A DNA stretch of 64,000 nucleotides, from the NCBI GenBank assembly GCA_045602025.1, contig JAZSAT010000004.1, positions 16,495-80,494 on the forward strand, in the 5' to 3' direction. Below the pieces are notes generated by a model that saw only the letters and a list, made by a program, of their open reading frames with translations, was not told the origin of the DNA and made no database searches. Both the position numbers and the translations under genes were made by a program. Below are positions 51,894 through 61,322 of this stretch, piece after piece (within the stretch, counting starts at the first letter, position 1; each line of letters opens with the position of its first letter). This DNA is from RGIG5579 sp045602025. Lineage in GTDB: Bacteria > Bacillota > Clostridia > Oscillospirales > SIG627.

Positions 51894-53771
51894 ATGTATC
51901 AAATTTCTGTTCCCGTTAAAAGCCAGACCTTTGACCGCTGTGGGAAGGATATCATCCTTCAGGATCTGAAAAAGATCGGCGCAAAAAGAGTTTTTCTCAC
52001 CCTTGCCACCTACGAGCCGGATCCCGCAAAACGAAAGGAAATCATGGCAACCTTCCGCGAAAATGCAGCCTTCTTCAAAAAAGAAGGGTTCGAGGTCGGT
52101 GCCTGGCTCTGGACCTTTAACCTTCCCGAAAATAAGCTTTTCGGGGAAATGAAAAGCCTCGACGGCAAAACAATTACCGATGTATGCTGTCCCGCAGACC
52201 CCGATTTTGTCCGCTTCAGCGCGGATTATATCAGCGAAATTGCAGAAAACGGAGCGCAGATCGTTCTCTTCGACGACGACTTCCGCTACGGCTTCCAGAA
52301 CGGCAATTCCCCCGCCTGTCTTTGCGACAGGCACCTTGCTATGATTGAAAAGCTCCTTGGGGAAAAGGTAACGCAAGAAGAGATGAGAGAGCACATTCTC
52401 TCGGGAGAGAAGAACAAATACCGCGATGCCTTCCTTCAGGCAAACGGAGACGCCTTCCGAAACTTTGCGAAAGCTGTGCGGAAAAAGGTAGACGAAAAGC
52501 ACCCCGAGGTGCGCATCGGCGCATGCGCCTGTATGTCCTCCTGGGATCTTGACGGAGTCGATGCTTATGAGATCGCCTCTCTTTTGGCAGGGAAAAACCG
52601 TCCCTTTATGCGTCTCATCGGCGCGCCCTACTGGGCTGTCAGAAAAAGCTGGGGCTGCTCTATGCAGGATGTGATCCAGCAGGAAAGACTGGAATGTGCC
52701 TGGACCCGCAAGGGAGATATTGAGATCATCTCTGAGGGAGATACCTTCCCCCGTCCCCGCTCCAACTGCCCCGCCTCTTACCTGGAAGGGTTTGATACTG
52801 CCATGCGCGTAGCAGGCTGTACCGAGGGCATTTTGAAATATGTTTTCGATTATTTTGCAAATGCCGATTACGAAAGAGGCTATGTTCGTGCCCATATAAA
52901 AAACGAAAAGGTCTACGAAGCACTCCCCGACTTTTTCGACAAAAAAGAATCCTGCGGTATCCGCGTTTGGGAAATGCAAAGGAAAATTTCCCAAATGAAA
53001 ATGCCCACCAAGGTAAACGATACCGTTCAGATCGAATACCTTTTCTTCTCCAAAGCCTCCCGTATGCTCTCCCACCTTGCCATCCCCACCGTATTTGAGG
53101 GTGAGGGGGTTTGCGGCATCTGCTTTGACGAGAATGCAAGAAGCCTTCCCTTATCCGCCCTGGACCACGGTATGATCCTCGATATCGCCGCCGCAGAGAT
53201 CCTCACTGAGCGCGGTGTGGATGTGGGTCTGCTCTCCATTGGTGAAGGCACCAAAACAGGCACGATCGAACGCTTTCTTCATAATAACAACCATACCCTT
53301 ACCCGCAATATGACTGTTTTCGATATCCGCCTGAAAGACGGTGCGGAAATTTTAAGCGACACGGAAACAAAATTCGGCACTTACCCCGTTTCCTACCGCT
53401 ACGAAAACGAAAAAGGTCAACGCTTTTTAGTCCTCAATTTCAATACCCGCGACGGAGATCCCCATCTGCAGTACCACTATGAAAGAGGCAGACAGATCGC
53501 GGAAAACATCCCCTATCTTTCAGAAAATACGCTTCCTGCCTTTACCTCGGGCCACCCCCACCTTTATATGCAGTGCAAAAAAGGAGAAGACGGCAAGTGC
53601 GCCGTCGGCCTGTGGAATTTCTTTGCCGATGAAGCAGAAAATGTCGAGATCCTACTTGATAAGGAATATAAAGGCCTTCGCCTCATCGGTGCAAAGGGCA
53701 CCCTTTCGGGGAACAAGGTTACTCTTGATACCGTCCCCCCCTTCGGCTTTGCCGCTGTAGAAGTTTTTTAA
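51894..53771 (+). CDS. Uncharacterised TIM-barrel protein, possibly glycosidase (GH42-like layout)
   Basis: 625 aa, no signal peptide. Residues 1-340 look like a TIM barrel (GAKRVFLTLATYEPD, AQIVLFDDDFRYGF, IGACACMSSWD, IISEGDTFPRPRSN); about 400-480 an alpha/beta domain; about 500-625 a beta-sandwich ending. This order resembles GH42-type beta-galactosidases but I could not assign the two catalytic Glu. Its place between an esterase/permease pair and GH28 argues for a role in the same polysaccharide pathway. Confidence 0.6.
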   Translation: MYQISVPVKSQTFDRCGKDIILQDLKKIGAKRVFLTLATYEPDPAKRKEIMATFRENAAFFKKEGFEVGAWLWTFNLPENKLFGEMKSLDGKTITDVCCPADPDFVRFSADYISEIAENGAQIVLFDDDFRYGFQNGNSPACLCDRHLAMIEKLLGEKVTQEEMREHILSGEKNKYRDAFLQANGDAFRNFAKAVRKKVDEKHPEVRIGACACMSSWDLDGVDAYEIASLLAGKNRPFMRLIGAPYWAVRKSWGCSMQDVIQQERLECAWTRKGDIEIISEGDTFPRPRSNCPASYLEGFDTAMRVAGCTEGILKYVFDYFANADYERGYVRAHIKNEKVYEALPDFFDKKESCGIRVWEMQRKISQMKMPTKVNDTVQIEYLFFSKASRMLSHLAIPTVFEGEGVCGICFDENARSLPLSALDHGMILDIAAAEILTERGVDVGLLSIGEGTKTGTIERFLHNNNHTLTRNMTVFDIRLKDGAEILSDTETKFGTYPVSYRYENEKGQRFLVLNFNTRDGDPHLQYHYERGRQIAENIPYLSENTLPAFTSGHPHLYMQCKKGEDGKCAVGLWNFFADEAENVEILLDKEYKGLRLIGAKGTLSGNKVTLDTVPPFGFAAVEVF

Positions 53772-53786
53772 AAAGGAGAAAAGAAA

Positions 53787-55298
53787 ATGGTAAAAATCTA
53801 TCCGGTTACAAAAGGTGAAATTGATACCGAGGATTACGAGGTCAGAATCAACGGTGAAAAGATCGAATTAAATACCGCACGGGTATCCAAATACCCCATC
53901 AACCGCCGCTGGCCGGGGCATCAGAGAGAAATTTCTCAAACGGAGCTTATTAATTTTGCTCTGATGGAATTTGTGGATGCCACCACCTTTGAGATCCGTC
54001 CCAAAAAGCCCTTTGAAAAGGTGGAGATCCGTCCCAAGTCCCTCGGTATTACCCCTGTGGTGGAAAACGGAGTGATCCGCTTCACCTTGGAAAAGCCCGC
54101 CTACTTTACGGTAGAGCCCTTCGGCAGACATGAGGCCCTGCACATTTTTGCCGATCCCGAGCAGTTTAAAATGGTTCGGAAAGGAGACGGAAATTCCATT
54201 TATTTTGAAAAAGGTGTTCACGAAGCAGGTGTGATAGAGCTTCACGACAACGAGACCGTCTACCTGGAAGAGGGTGCTGTGGTCTACGGCTCCATTTTTG
54301 CAAAAGACGCCAAAAATATCCGTATTTTGGGCAAGGGTATTTTAGATAACAGCCACAACAAAGAAGAGATCCTCTTTCCCGTAAAAGACTCTCCCAACGA
54401 TGTTGCCATCAAAAACGCAACCCGCCGCCACACCATTGTATTGGAGTACTGTGAGAACATTCACATCGGCGGTATCACCATCCGCGACAGCCTTGCGTAT
54501 ACCGTGCGCCCCAGTGCCTGCAAAAACCTTTTGATCCAGAATGTAAAGGTCATCGGCAACTGGCGATACAATTCCGACGGATTTGATATGCACAACTGCG
54601 AAAATGTAATGATCGATAACTGCTTCCTCCGCACCTTCGACGATTCCATCTGCGCCAAGGGCTTTGACTGCTACTATGAGGGCGATGTGGAAGAGCAGGT
54701 GAAAAAGGCAATGTACCGTGACGGCAAAAAGTACGATACCTTCCACAATCTTGTGGTACAAAACTGCGTGATCTGGAACGACTGGGGAAAAGCCCTTGAG
54801 ATCGGTGCCGAGACCCGCGCAGAGGAAATGTACGATATCACCTTCCGAAACTGTGATCTGATTCACACAACAGGTCCCGCCCTTGATATTCTCAATGTGG
54901 ACTACGCCCATGTACACGATGTAATCTTCAAAAACATCAATGTGGAATACGACGATGAAAACCTAACTCCCCTTCTTCAGAAAAAGGACGGAGAAGAATA
55001 TATCAATCCCGATCCCGAAAAAACGCCCATTCTCATCAAGGCAGAAACCTATTTCCATAAGGAATATTCCGCAGGGGGCACAAGACGCGGCAAGATCGAC
55101 CGCATCACATTCGAAAACATTCACCTCTTCGGGAAAAAGCCCCCTTCTCTGAAATTTTCCGGCTACGATGAGGAACACAAAACCCGTGATATTGTAATCA
55201 AAAATCTTTACCACAACGGTGAAAAAGTATCCTCCCTTCCCGAAGAAAACTTCGTTCTCGGGGAATATACCGAGAACATCACCTTACTTTCTTTTTAA
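53787..55298 (+). CDS. GH28-like (polygalacturonase-type) beta-helix enzyme
   Basis: 503 aa. N-terminal beta domain to about 150, then a right-handed beta-helix with NSDGFDMHNCENV and FDDSICAKG, which carry the three GH28 Asp residues. The usual GHG loop reads EIGAET, so the catalytic His is not evident and the activity may differ (for example a rhamnogalacturonan or unusual uronide). No signal peptide. AAGGAG 10 bp before ATG. Its last codons (LSF) and TAA are supplied by a repeat palindrome. Confidence 0.78.
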   Translation: MVKIYPVTKGEIDTEDYEVRINGEKIELNTARVSKYPINRRWPGHQREISQTELINFALMEFVDATTFEIRPKKPFEKVEIRPKSLGITPVVENGVIRFTLEKPAYFTVEPFGRHEALHIFADPEQFKMVRKGDGNSIYFEKGVHEAGVIELHDNETVYLEEGAVVYGSIFAKDAKNIRILGKGILDNSHNKEEILFPVKDSPNDVAIKNATRRHTIVLEYCENIHIGGITIRDSLAYTVRPSACKNLLIQNVKVIGNWRYNSDGFDMHNCENVMIDNCFLRTFDDSICAKGFDCYYEGDVEEQVKKAMYRDGKKYDTFHNLVVQNCVIWNDWGKALEIGAETRAEEMYDITFRNCDLIHTTGPALDILNVDYAHVHDVIFKNINVEYDDENLTPLLQKKDGEEYINPDPEKTPILIKAETYFHKEYSAGGTRRGKIDRITFENIHLFGKKPPSLKFSGYDEEHKTRDIVIKNLYHNGEKVSSLPEENFVLGEYTENITLLSF

Positions 55299-55413
55299 AA
55301 AATGAAAGTAAGCAAAGAAAAACCGAACAATAGAAGATAACAACGGCAAAAAATGCAAGTTTATCTATAAAAATTCAGAAGTTTTTTCGGTTCCTTTTTT
55401 TCAAAAAAGGAAC
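55283..55413. repeat. MITE-like repeat, copy 3 (reverse orientation)
   Basis: Palindrome CTTACTTTC/GAAAGTAAG (55283-55312) with GCAAAGAAA flank, spacer, then TTTTTTCGG flank and palindrome GTTCCTTTTTT/AAAAAAGGAAC (55390-55413). Parts are in reverse order relative to copies 1 and 2. It overlaps the stop codon of the GH28-like gene. Confidence 0.75.
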
Positions 55414-55424
55414 AAAAAGCGGGG

Positions 55425-55453
55425 TTGCAATTGCCCTTTGTTCGTGGTAAAAT
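55425..55453 (+). promoter_or_regulatory. Promoter of the isomerase-relQ pair
   Basis: TTGCAA, 17 bp, TAAAAT with extended -10 TG, 37 bp before the start. It shows that these two genes need not depend on the upstream block. Confidence 0.7.
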
Positions 55454-55489
55454 CAAAGGTACAGTAACTTGTGAAAAGGAGAAAAGCTT

Positions 55490-56281
55490 ATGAAATTAGG
55501 CTTCACCTACAATAAGATCTTCTCGGTCAAGGAACTTGCCGATTTCGGCTTTGACTTTTTGGAACTCCCCATGAATTTTCTTCATTCCATGACAGAAGAA
55601 GAGCAAGACGCCTTTCTTGCCGAAATGAAGGCCTGTGGCCTCACTGCTGATTCCTGCTGCAGCTTCTTTGGAAAAGAGGTTGTTATGATGGGAGACAATG
55701 TAGATCTTGACATCGTAAAAGAAGCAACCATGAAAAACATCGCCGTAGCAGAAAAATTCGGCATGAAGGTGATCGTCATCGGCTCCGGCGGAGCAAGAAA
55801 GATCCCCGAAGGATACCCGATCGAAAAAGCAAAGGAAAGATTTGCTTCGGTCGTCCGCGCCTGTGCCGATATTTGCCGGGAAAAAGGCATGAAGGTGGTC
55901 ATCGAGCCTCTGCGTCGCAGCGAAACCAACTTTATCAACACCGCCCTTGACGGCCTTGAAATGAAAGAGTATATCGATCATCCCGCCGTTGGCTGTCTTG
56001 TAGACTTCTTCCACCTTTACACCAACGAAGAGGACTACAACACCGTAAAGGAGCTTGGAGATAACCTGATCCACGCCCATCTTGCCCGTCCCAACCCCGA
56101 CCGTCTCCCTCCCAGAGAAGAGGACAAAGAGACCGTTCGTCAGTGGATCGAAATTCTGAAAGGTATGGACTACAAGGGCAGACTTGTGGTGGAGTGCGCC
56201 TGGAGAAATGCCCTGCCCGATGTATGGAGTGCGCTAAATCCCATGAAGCCCCTTCTCCCCCTTTTAAAAGAGAGCTTTTAA
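55490..56281 (+). CDS. Sugar phosphate isomerase/epimerase (xylose-isomerase-like TIM barrel)
   Basis: 263 aa AP-endonuclease-2-type barrel. Metal/active-site regions VVIEPLRRSETNF (Glu), VGCLVDFFHLY (Asp, His), LIHAHLARPNPDR (His) and LVVECAW (Glu) are present. Isomerises or epimerises a keto-sugar. Its stop is followed with no gap by the relQ start. Confidence 0.85.
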   Translation: MKLGFTYNKIFSVKELADFGFDFLELPMNFLHSMTEEEQDAFLAEMKACGLTADSCCSFFGKEVVMMGDNVDLDIVKEATMKNIAVAEKFGMKVIVIGSGGARKIPEGYPIEKAKERFASVVRACADICREKGMKVVIEPLRRSETNFINTALDGLEMKEYIDHPAVGCLVDFFHLYTNEEDYNTVKELGDNLIHAHLARPNPDRLPPREEDKETVRQWIEILKGMDYKGRLVVECAWRNALPDVWSALNPMKPLLPLLKESF

Positions 56282-56932
56282 ATGGAAAAGAAAAATTTAA
56301 TTTCCGAGGAAGGAAAGATTCTGGATCCTACCCTTTCCGATTTTGTCCGACTGATGGCATATTACCGGTGTGCCATTATGGAGATCGAAACAAAATTCAA
56401 TGTTTTAAATGAAGAGTTTTCCCTTCGATTCGACCGAAATCCCATCAGCGATATCCGCACAAGGCTGAAAAGCCTTCCCAGTATGGTCACAAAGCTTCGC
56501 CGCAAGGGAATCGATCCTTCTGTAGAAAACATCGAAAAAACCTTGAACGACGTGGCAGGCGTAAGAGTGATCTGCTCCTTTGTTGCAGATGTGTATATGC
56601 TTCGGGACGCTCTTTTAAAGCAGGATGACATCACCCTGATCTTAGAGAAGGATTACATCAAAAATCCAAAACCCAACGGCTACCGCAGCCTCCACCTGAT
56701 CGTAACCGTTCCCATTTTTCTGGCACAGGAAAAAAAGCTGATGCGTGTGGAAATTCAATTTCGCACCATTTCCATGGATTCATGGGCAAGCCTGGAGCAT
56801 CAGCTGCGCTATAAAAAGGACGCGCTCTTTACGGAAAAAATGCAAAAGGATCTTCTGCACTGCGCCACCCTTTCCGCTGAACTGGATGAAAAAATGGACG
56901 CGCTGCGGAAAAAGGTTCAGATAGACCCCTGA
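56282..56932 (+). CDS. relQ: Small alarmone synthetase, RelQ/YjbM type
   Basis: 216 aa. Synthetase domain with NDVAGVRVICSFV, KNPKPNGYRSLHLIV and VEIQFRTISMDSWASLEHQLRYK, the RelA/SpoT synthetase signatures; no hydrolase, TGS or ACT domains. Makes (p)ppGpp from ATP and GTP/GDP. It abuts the isomerase stop codon, suggesting translational coupling; a terminator follows. Confidence 0.92.
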   Translation: MEKKNLISEEGKILDPTLSDFVRLMAYYRCAIMEIETKFNVLNEEFSLRFDRNPISDIRTRLKSLPSMVTKLRRKGIDPSVENIEKTLNDVAGVRVICSFVADVYMLRDALLKQDDITLILEKDYIKNPKPNGYRSLHLIVTVPIFLAQEKKLMRVEIQFRTISMDSWASLEHQLRYKKDALFTEKMQKDLLHCATLSAELDEKMDALRKKVQIDP

Positions 56933-56933
56933 T

Positions 56934-56958
56934 AAAAAGCACCAAAAGGTGCTTTTTT
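56934..56958 (+). terminator. Terminator after relQ
   Basis: AAAAAGCACC/GGTGCTTTTTT. Confidence 0.88.
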
Positions 56959-57041
56959 CTTTTTCCCTTTTCAGATTCAATTCCCGGTTGAAAAAATAAA
57001 AATCTTCAACAAAAGACCGAGAAGATCCCGCTGTTTTTCCG

Positions 57042-57070
57042 TTGACAAAGAATTTTACCTGTGCTATACT
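57042..57070 (+). promoter_or_regulatory. Strong promoter of the OPA-type MFS gene
   Basis: TTGACA, 17 bp, TATACT with extended -10 TG; near-consensus. Confidence 0.85.
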
Positions 57071-57121
57071 CTTCGGCGGTGAAAGGCTTCGCCAAAAAAA
57101 TGCAACATACAAGGTGAAAAA

Positions 57122-58324
57122 GTGAAACAAATTACAATCGGTAAAAACGGAACAAAAGCTTTTCTCATCGGAGGAATTTGTTCCCTTTCTTATTTTGTCG
57201 TTTATATCGTGCGCAATCTTTTAAGTGCCGTTACACCCCAGATGATCGAAAACGGCATCTTTTCTGCCGATAAGATCGGCAATCTCTCCTCTGTATTTTT
57301 CTTCACCTATGCCGTCGGGCAGCTGTTAAACGGCCTTTTGGGAGATCGGCTGAAGGCCACCTTTATGATAAGCTGCGGACTGCTGTTGGCAGGAATTTCC
57401 AATCTTTTATTCGGCTTTTCTACGGACCACTTTTATCTTTCTGCCGTTCTCTATGCCGCTGTGGGCTTTTTCCTTTCTATGCTCTACGCCCCTATGACGC
57501 GCCTGATCGCAGAAAATATGCCCTTAAAACACGCAACCCGCTGTGCGCTGTCCCTGAGCATCGCCTCCTATTTTGCCTCTCCCGTTGCAGGTATTCTGGC
57601 AGCCGCCCTTGTATGGCAGATGGTCTTCCACGCAGGCTCCGGGCTCCTGATCCTTTGCGGCACCCTTTCCCTTTTTTATTTTCTTTTTCTGAAAAAGAAA
57701 AACTTCCTTTCGGAAGCCAAAAGCGAAGAGGCAAAAAAGGAATCCCGCGGCATCCGCTCCCTTTTTGAGCACCGCATCGTCACCTTTACCCTTGTTTCTC
57801 TTCTCACAGGCATCATCCGCACCTCCGTGGTCTTCTGGATGCCCACCTTTTTCTCACAAAAGCTCGGCTTTTCTCCTGAAAATGCCGCTTTGATCTTTAC
57901 CGTCTCCACCTCCCTTGTGGCAACAAATGCATTTATTTCCGTTTGGATCTATAAGGCATTGAAAGAAAATATGGACCTGACTCTTCTTCTTTCCTTTGGA
58001 GCCTCTGCCGTGTTTTTCTTCCTCCTGTTCTTCGTGAAAAATCCCATTATAAGCATTTTCTTTATGATCCTTGCGGTGTTTTTCGCACATTGTGCCGCTT
58101 CCATGCTTTGGGTCATCTACTGTCCCGGCCTTGCAGATACAGGCCTTGTCTCCTCTGCCACGGGCTTTTTGGATTTTGTCAGCTATATGGCAGCTGCCAT
58201 CGCCTCCGGCCTTTTCGGTAATGCAGTGGGAACCATCGGCTGGGACATGCTCATTTTGATCTGGGCAGGGCTGATGCTCTTCGGCACCCTGCTGTTCATC
58301 CCGATAAAAAAGAAAATAAAGTAA
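57122..58324 (+). CDS. MFS transporter, organophosphate:phosphate antiporter-like
   Basis: 400 aa, twelve membrane segments. SYFVVYIVRNLLSAVTP, FFFTYAVGQLLNGLLGDR and the conserved SGMLYAPMTRLI-type helix 4-5 region fit the GlpT/UhpT group. It probably exchanges a phosphorylated sugar or organic phosphate. GTG start with AAGGTG 6 bp before. Monocistronic from a near-consensus promoter to a terminator. Confidence 0.8.
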   Translation: MKQITIGKNGTKAFLIGGICSLSYFVVYIVRNLLSAVTPQMIENGIFSADKIGNLSSVFFFTYAVGQLLNGLLGDRLKATFMISCGLLLAGISNLLFGFSTDHFYLSAVLYAAVGFFLSMLYAPMTRLIAENMPLKHATRCALSLSIASYFASPVAGILAAALVWQMVFHAGSGLLILCGTLSLFYFLFLKKKNFLSEAKSEEAKKESRGIRSLFEHRIVTFTLVSLLTGIIRTSVVFWMPTFFSQKLGFSPENAALIFTVSTSLVATNAFISVWIYKALKENMDLTLLLSFGASAVFFFLLFFVKNPIISIFFMILAVFFAHCAASMLWVIYCPGLADTGLVSSATGFLDFVSYMAAAIASGLFGNAVGTIGWDMLILIWAGLMLFGTLLFIPIKKKIK

Positions 58325-58327
58325 AGG

Positions 58328-58356
58328 AAAACCTCGGCAAAAGCCGAGGTCTTTTT
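58328..58356. terminator. Terminator between convergent MFS and AraC genes
   Basis: AACCTCGGC/GCCGAGGT then CTTTTT. Confidence 0.85.
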
Positions 58357-59146
58357 ATGTCTCGTATTTTTCAAAATATTTTTTCAAAAATTTTCCCGGG
58401 GTCATCTGCATGCGCCGCTTAAATACATAATTAAAATAGCTCTGGGAGGAAAAGCCGGCATCCAGGGCAATTTTTGTTAAAGGCTGATCGGTGGTCAGCA
58501 TCAAGTCAATGGCTTTTTTCACTCTCTGCTCCTCCACATAGTCCCGCAGGGTCTTCCCAAGGGCCGCCTTAAAGCAATTGTGAAAATAGATAGGGCTTAA
58601 GGATACCGCTCTTCCTACCTTTTCAAGGCTCAGATCCTCTGACAGATGCTCCCGAATATAAAAAAGTGCCTTTTCGATCACAGGCGAAAAGTTGTATGCT
58701 CTCTGATCGGTTCTTTCCCCATCCTTTCCCAAGGTGTAGATCAATTCCATCAAAATGCTTTGCAGTAAGATCTTATCTTTTTCCGCAAAATATTCATAAT
58801 GCTCGATCAATCTTTGAAAAAGCCTTAGGTATTGATCCCGATCCTGTGTTTCAAAGGAATCGGGGGTATTTATGAGGATATCATATAAGGGTCCGCCATG
58901 GAGTATGAGGTGCACATAAAAGCAGCGAAAGGGCATTTTTGTGTGCCTGACCTGACCGGGCTTTGCGCAAATGATCCTTTTTTTCGTTACAGGATAGGAC
59001 ACGGAATCAATATAGGCTATGCCCCCTTCTTCCCAAACAAGCTCGATCTCAAACATTGAGGTCTTTCTTTTTTTGCTGACCGCCTTGTTCTTATGGGCAA
59101 GGGAGCCGTCATAGGTGCCCGCCGCAACGATCTGTGGTAGCTCCAT
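58355..59146 (-). CDS. AraC-family regulator
   Basis: 263 aa. N-terminal cupin-type sensor about 1-150 and C-terminal HTH pair (LEKVGRAVSLSPIYFHNCFKAALG and PLTKIALDAGFSSQSYFNYVFKRRM). Divergent from the dehydratase-SDR pair at 59253, which it probably controls, just as the AraC gene at 36554 faces the related block. Confidence 0.88.
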   Translation of the reverse strand: MELPQIVAAGTYDGSLAHKNKAVSKKRKTSMFEIELVWEEGGIAYIDSVSYPVTKKRIICAKPGQVRHTKMPFRCFYVHLILHGGPLYDILINTPDSFETQDRDQYLRLFQRLIEHYEYFAEKDKILLQSILMELIYTLGKDGERTDQRAYNFSPVIEKALFYIREHLSEDLSLEKVGRAVSLSPIYFHNCFKAALGKTLRDYVEEQRVKKAIDLMLTTDQPLTKIALDAGFSSQSYFNYVFKRRMQMTPGKFLKKYFEKYET

Positions 59147-59252
59147 TTTCCCTCCATAATAAGATTTCTAAAAAACTAAATAAAATAACGATAGTATTTC
59201 TATAAAAATGATTTTACAATAGAATCAATCCAATGTCAAGAAAGGGATCCGT

Positions 59253-60413
59253 ATGAAAGTTACCGATATTAAAACCTTTACCGTAGACTGCTTCCGCACC
59301 AACTGGGTCTTTGTAAAAATTTACACCGATGAAGGGATCACAGGGGTGGGAGAAGCTACCCTGGAATACAAGGAAAAAGCCCTGATCGGCGCCGTAGAGC
59401 ACATCAAGGAATATCTTGTAGGCAAAAATCCCCTTGAGATCGAAAAGCACTTCCACGATATTTACCGCGATGCCTATTGGAGAGGCGGCGCCGTGCTCAT
59501 GAGTGCCCTTTCTGCTGTGGAAATGGCCCTGTGGGATATTTTAGGCAAAAGCCTCGGTGTTCCCGTGTATCAGCTTTTAGGCGGAAAGGTGCACGACAAG
59601 GTGCGCATTTATGTGAACGGCTGGTTTGCAGGAGCAAAAACCCCATCCGAATTTGCCGAGAAGGCAAAAATTGCCGTCAAGCGCGGCATCACCGCCATGA
59701 AGTGGGATCCCTTCGGCAAAGCCTATCTTGAAATTTCAAACAAAGCTTTAAATACCGCCCTGGAATGTGTGTCTGCCGTAAGAGAAGCGGTAGGAGACGA
59801 CATAGACCTTCTCATTGAAGGCCATGGCCGCTTCAATGTTCCCACAGGTATCAAGATCGCAAAGGAGCTGGAGCAATTTCGCCCTATGTTCTTCGAAGAG
59901 CCCACTCCTCCCGATAATTTAGAGGCACTGAAGGCCGTAAGGGATAAATCTCCCGTTCCCATTTCCGCAGGTGAGAGACTCTACACCTTAAAATCCTATA
60001 AGGACCTTTTCGAAATGCGTGCGGCAGATTTCATTCAGCCTGATATTTCTCACGCAGGCGGCATTATGGAGCTGAAAAAGATCGCCGCTGTGGCAGAAGC
60101 GTACTATATTCCCTTCGCTCCCCACAATCCTTCCGGCCCCGTGGCCAATGCGGCAACCCTGCAGCTGGCCGCTTGCTGTCCCAATTTTTCCATTTTGGAA
60201 ATTATGTACAGCGATGTGGAGTGGCGAAATGATGTGGTAAATGAAAGCCTTTCCTATCAGGACGGCTATCTTGAAATTCCCTCAAAGCCCGGTCTTGGCA
60301 TCGAGATCGATGAAGAGGCCTGTCTGAAACACCCCTACAAGCCTCACACCCTTCGTCACTATACAGGGGCACTGACCGATATCCGCCCCGCCAAAACCGA
60401 GTTTTATTTCTAA
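59253..60413 (+). CDS. Enolase-superfamily sugar-acid dehydratase, paralogue
   Basis: 386 aa. Metal ligands in IEGHGRFN, FEEPTPPDN and SAGERLYTLKS, catalytic His in APHNPSGPVAN: a galactonate-dehydratase-type member of the mandelate racemase group. It differs enough from 39134-40285 (for example EGHGR against DFHGR) that a different sugar acid is likely. Followed 9 bp later by an SDR gene. Confidence 0.8.
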   Translation: MKVTDIKTFTVDCFRTNWVFVKIYTDEGITGVGEATLEYKEKALIGAVEHIKEYLVGKNPLEIEKHFHDIYRDAYWRGGAVLMSALSAVEMALWDILGKSLGVPVYQLLGGKVHDKVRIYVNGWFAGAKTPSEFAEKAKIAVKRGITAMKWDPFGKAYLEISNKALNTALECVSAVREAVGDDIDLLIEGHGRFNVPTGIKIAKELEQFRPMFFEEPTPPDNLEALKAVRDKSPVPISAGERLYTLKSYKDLFEMRAADFIQPDISHAGGIMELKKIAAVAEAYYIPFAPHNPSGPVANAATLQLAACCPNFSILEIMYSDVEWRNDVVNESLSYQDGYLEIPSKPGLGIEIDEEACLKHPYKPHTLRHYTGALTDIRPAKTEFYF

Positions 60414-60422
60414 GGAGTCTGT

Positions 60423-61196
60423 ATGCAAAAAGCAGTTTTCATTACAGGAGCGGCACAAGGCACAGGCTATGCCATTGCAGAAGCCTTTGCAAAAGAGGGC
60501 TGGAATGTATTCATCACAAGCAGAACCGCCCATAAAGCCGAAATTGCCGCCGCCTCCATCCAAAAAACATACGGCGTTTTCGCAAAAGGCTACGAATGTA
60601 ACATCGGCAATGAAGATGAGATCAAAGAAATTTTTGACCGTATCGATCAAACCGGCTGCTTTGTGGAAGCCTTGATCCTCAACGCCGCAAACCTTGGCTT
60701 TGATCCAAAGGACCCCGCCGCAGGACAGGATTTCTGGACGGTTCCTATAGAAGAGGTATCAAAGGTATTCGAGACCAACCTCATCTGGAATTTTAACATT
60801 GTCCGTCAGGCGGCACTTCGTATGAGAGAAAAAGGAAAAGGGAGCATCGTTTTCATCGGCTCCAATACCGCCTTGCGCCCCATTCCAAACCGCACCGCTT
60901 ACTGCGCCTCCAAGGGCGGCATCAATTCCCTTTCCGGTGCTCTTTCTGTGGACCTTGGCCCCTTTGGCATTCGCAGCAATGTAGTCATGCCCGGCACCAT
61001 CAAAACCGACCGATGGAAAAAAATGAACCAAAACACCACCATCACAGGCTCCCTTCCCCCCCTGGGCGACATTTCCGATTTTGAAGATATCGCAAACGCC
61101 GCCTTCTTCCTCGGTACCGACCTTTCCAAAAACATCACCGGCTCCGAACTTGTCATCGACGGCGGCATGTCCCGCCAGCTTTCCCCAAGAGAATAG
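60423..61196 (+). CDS. SDR-family oxidoreductase, paralogue
   Basis: 257 aa, the same length as the SDR at 40295. TGAAQGTG cofactor loop, FIGSNTALRP with catalytic Ser, YCASKGG with Tyr and Lys, VIDGGMSRQLSP at the end. Works with the preceding dehydratase, probably in oxidation of a sugar or sugar acid. Confidence 0.88.
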   Translation: MQKAVFITGAAQGTGYAIAEAFAKEGWNVFITSRTAHKAEIAAASIQKTYGVFAKGYECNIGNEDEIKEIFDRIDQTGCFVEALILNAANLGFDPKDPAAGQDFWTVPIEEVSKVFETNLIWNFNIVRQAALRMREKGKGSIVFIGSNTALRPIPNRTAYCASKGGINSLSGALSVDLGPFGIRSNVVMPGTIKTDRWKKMNQNTTITGSLPPLGDISDFEDIANAAFFLGTDLSKNITGSELVIDGGMSRQLSPRE

Positions 61197-61263
61197 AACA
61201 AAATCAGCCTCCATACTCCGTGCAATCTGTGGAGATCTTGCAATTAACATATTATTTGTAGTC

Positions 61264-61292
61264 TTGATAAATTGATTATAATATGGTATAAT
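61264..61292 (+). promoter_or_regulatory. Promoter of the zinc-ribbon membrane protein gene
   Basis: TTGATA, 17 bp, TATAAT with extended -10 TG. Confidence 0.85.
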
Positions 61293-61322
61293 TAAAAAAA
61301 CTATTTTGAAAGGGTGTTAAAA

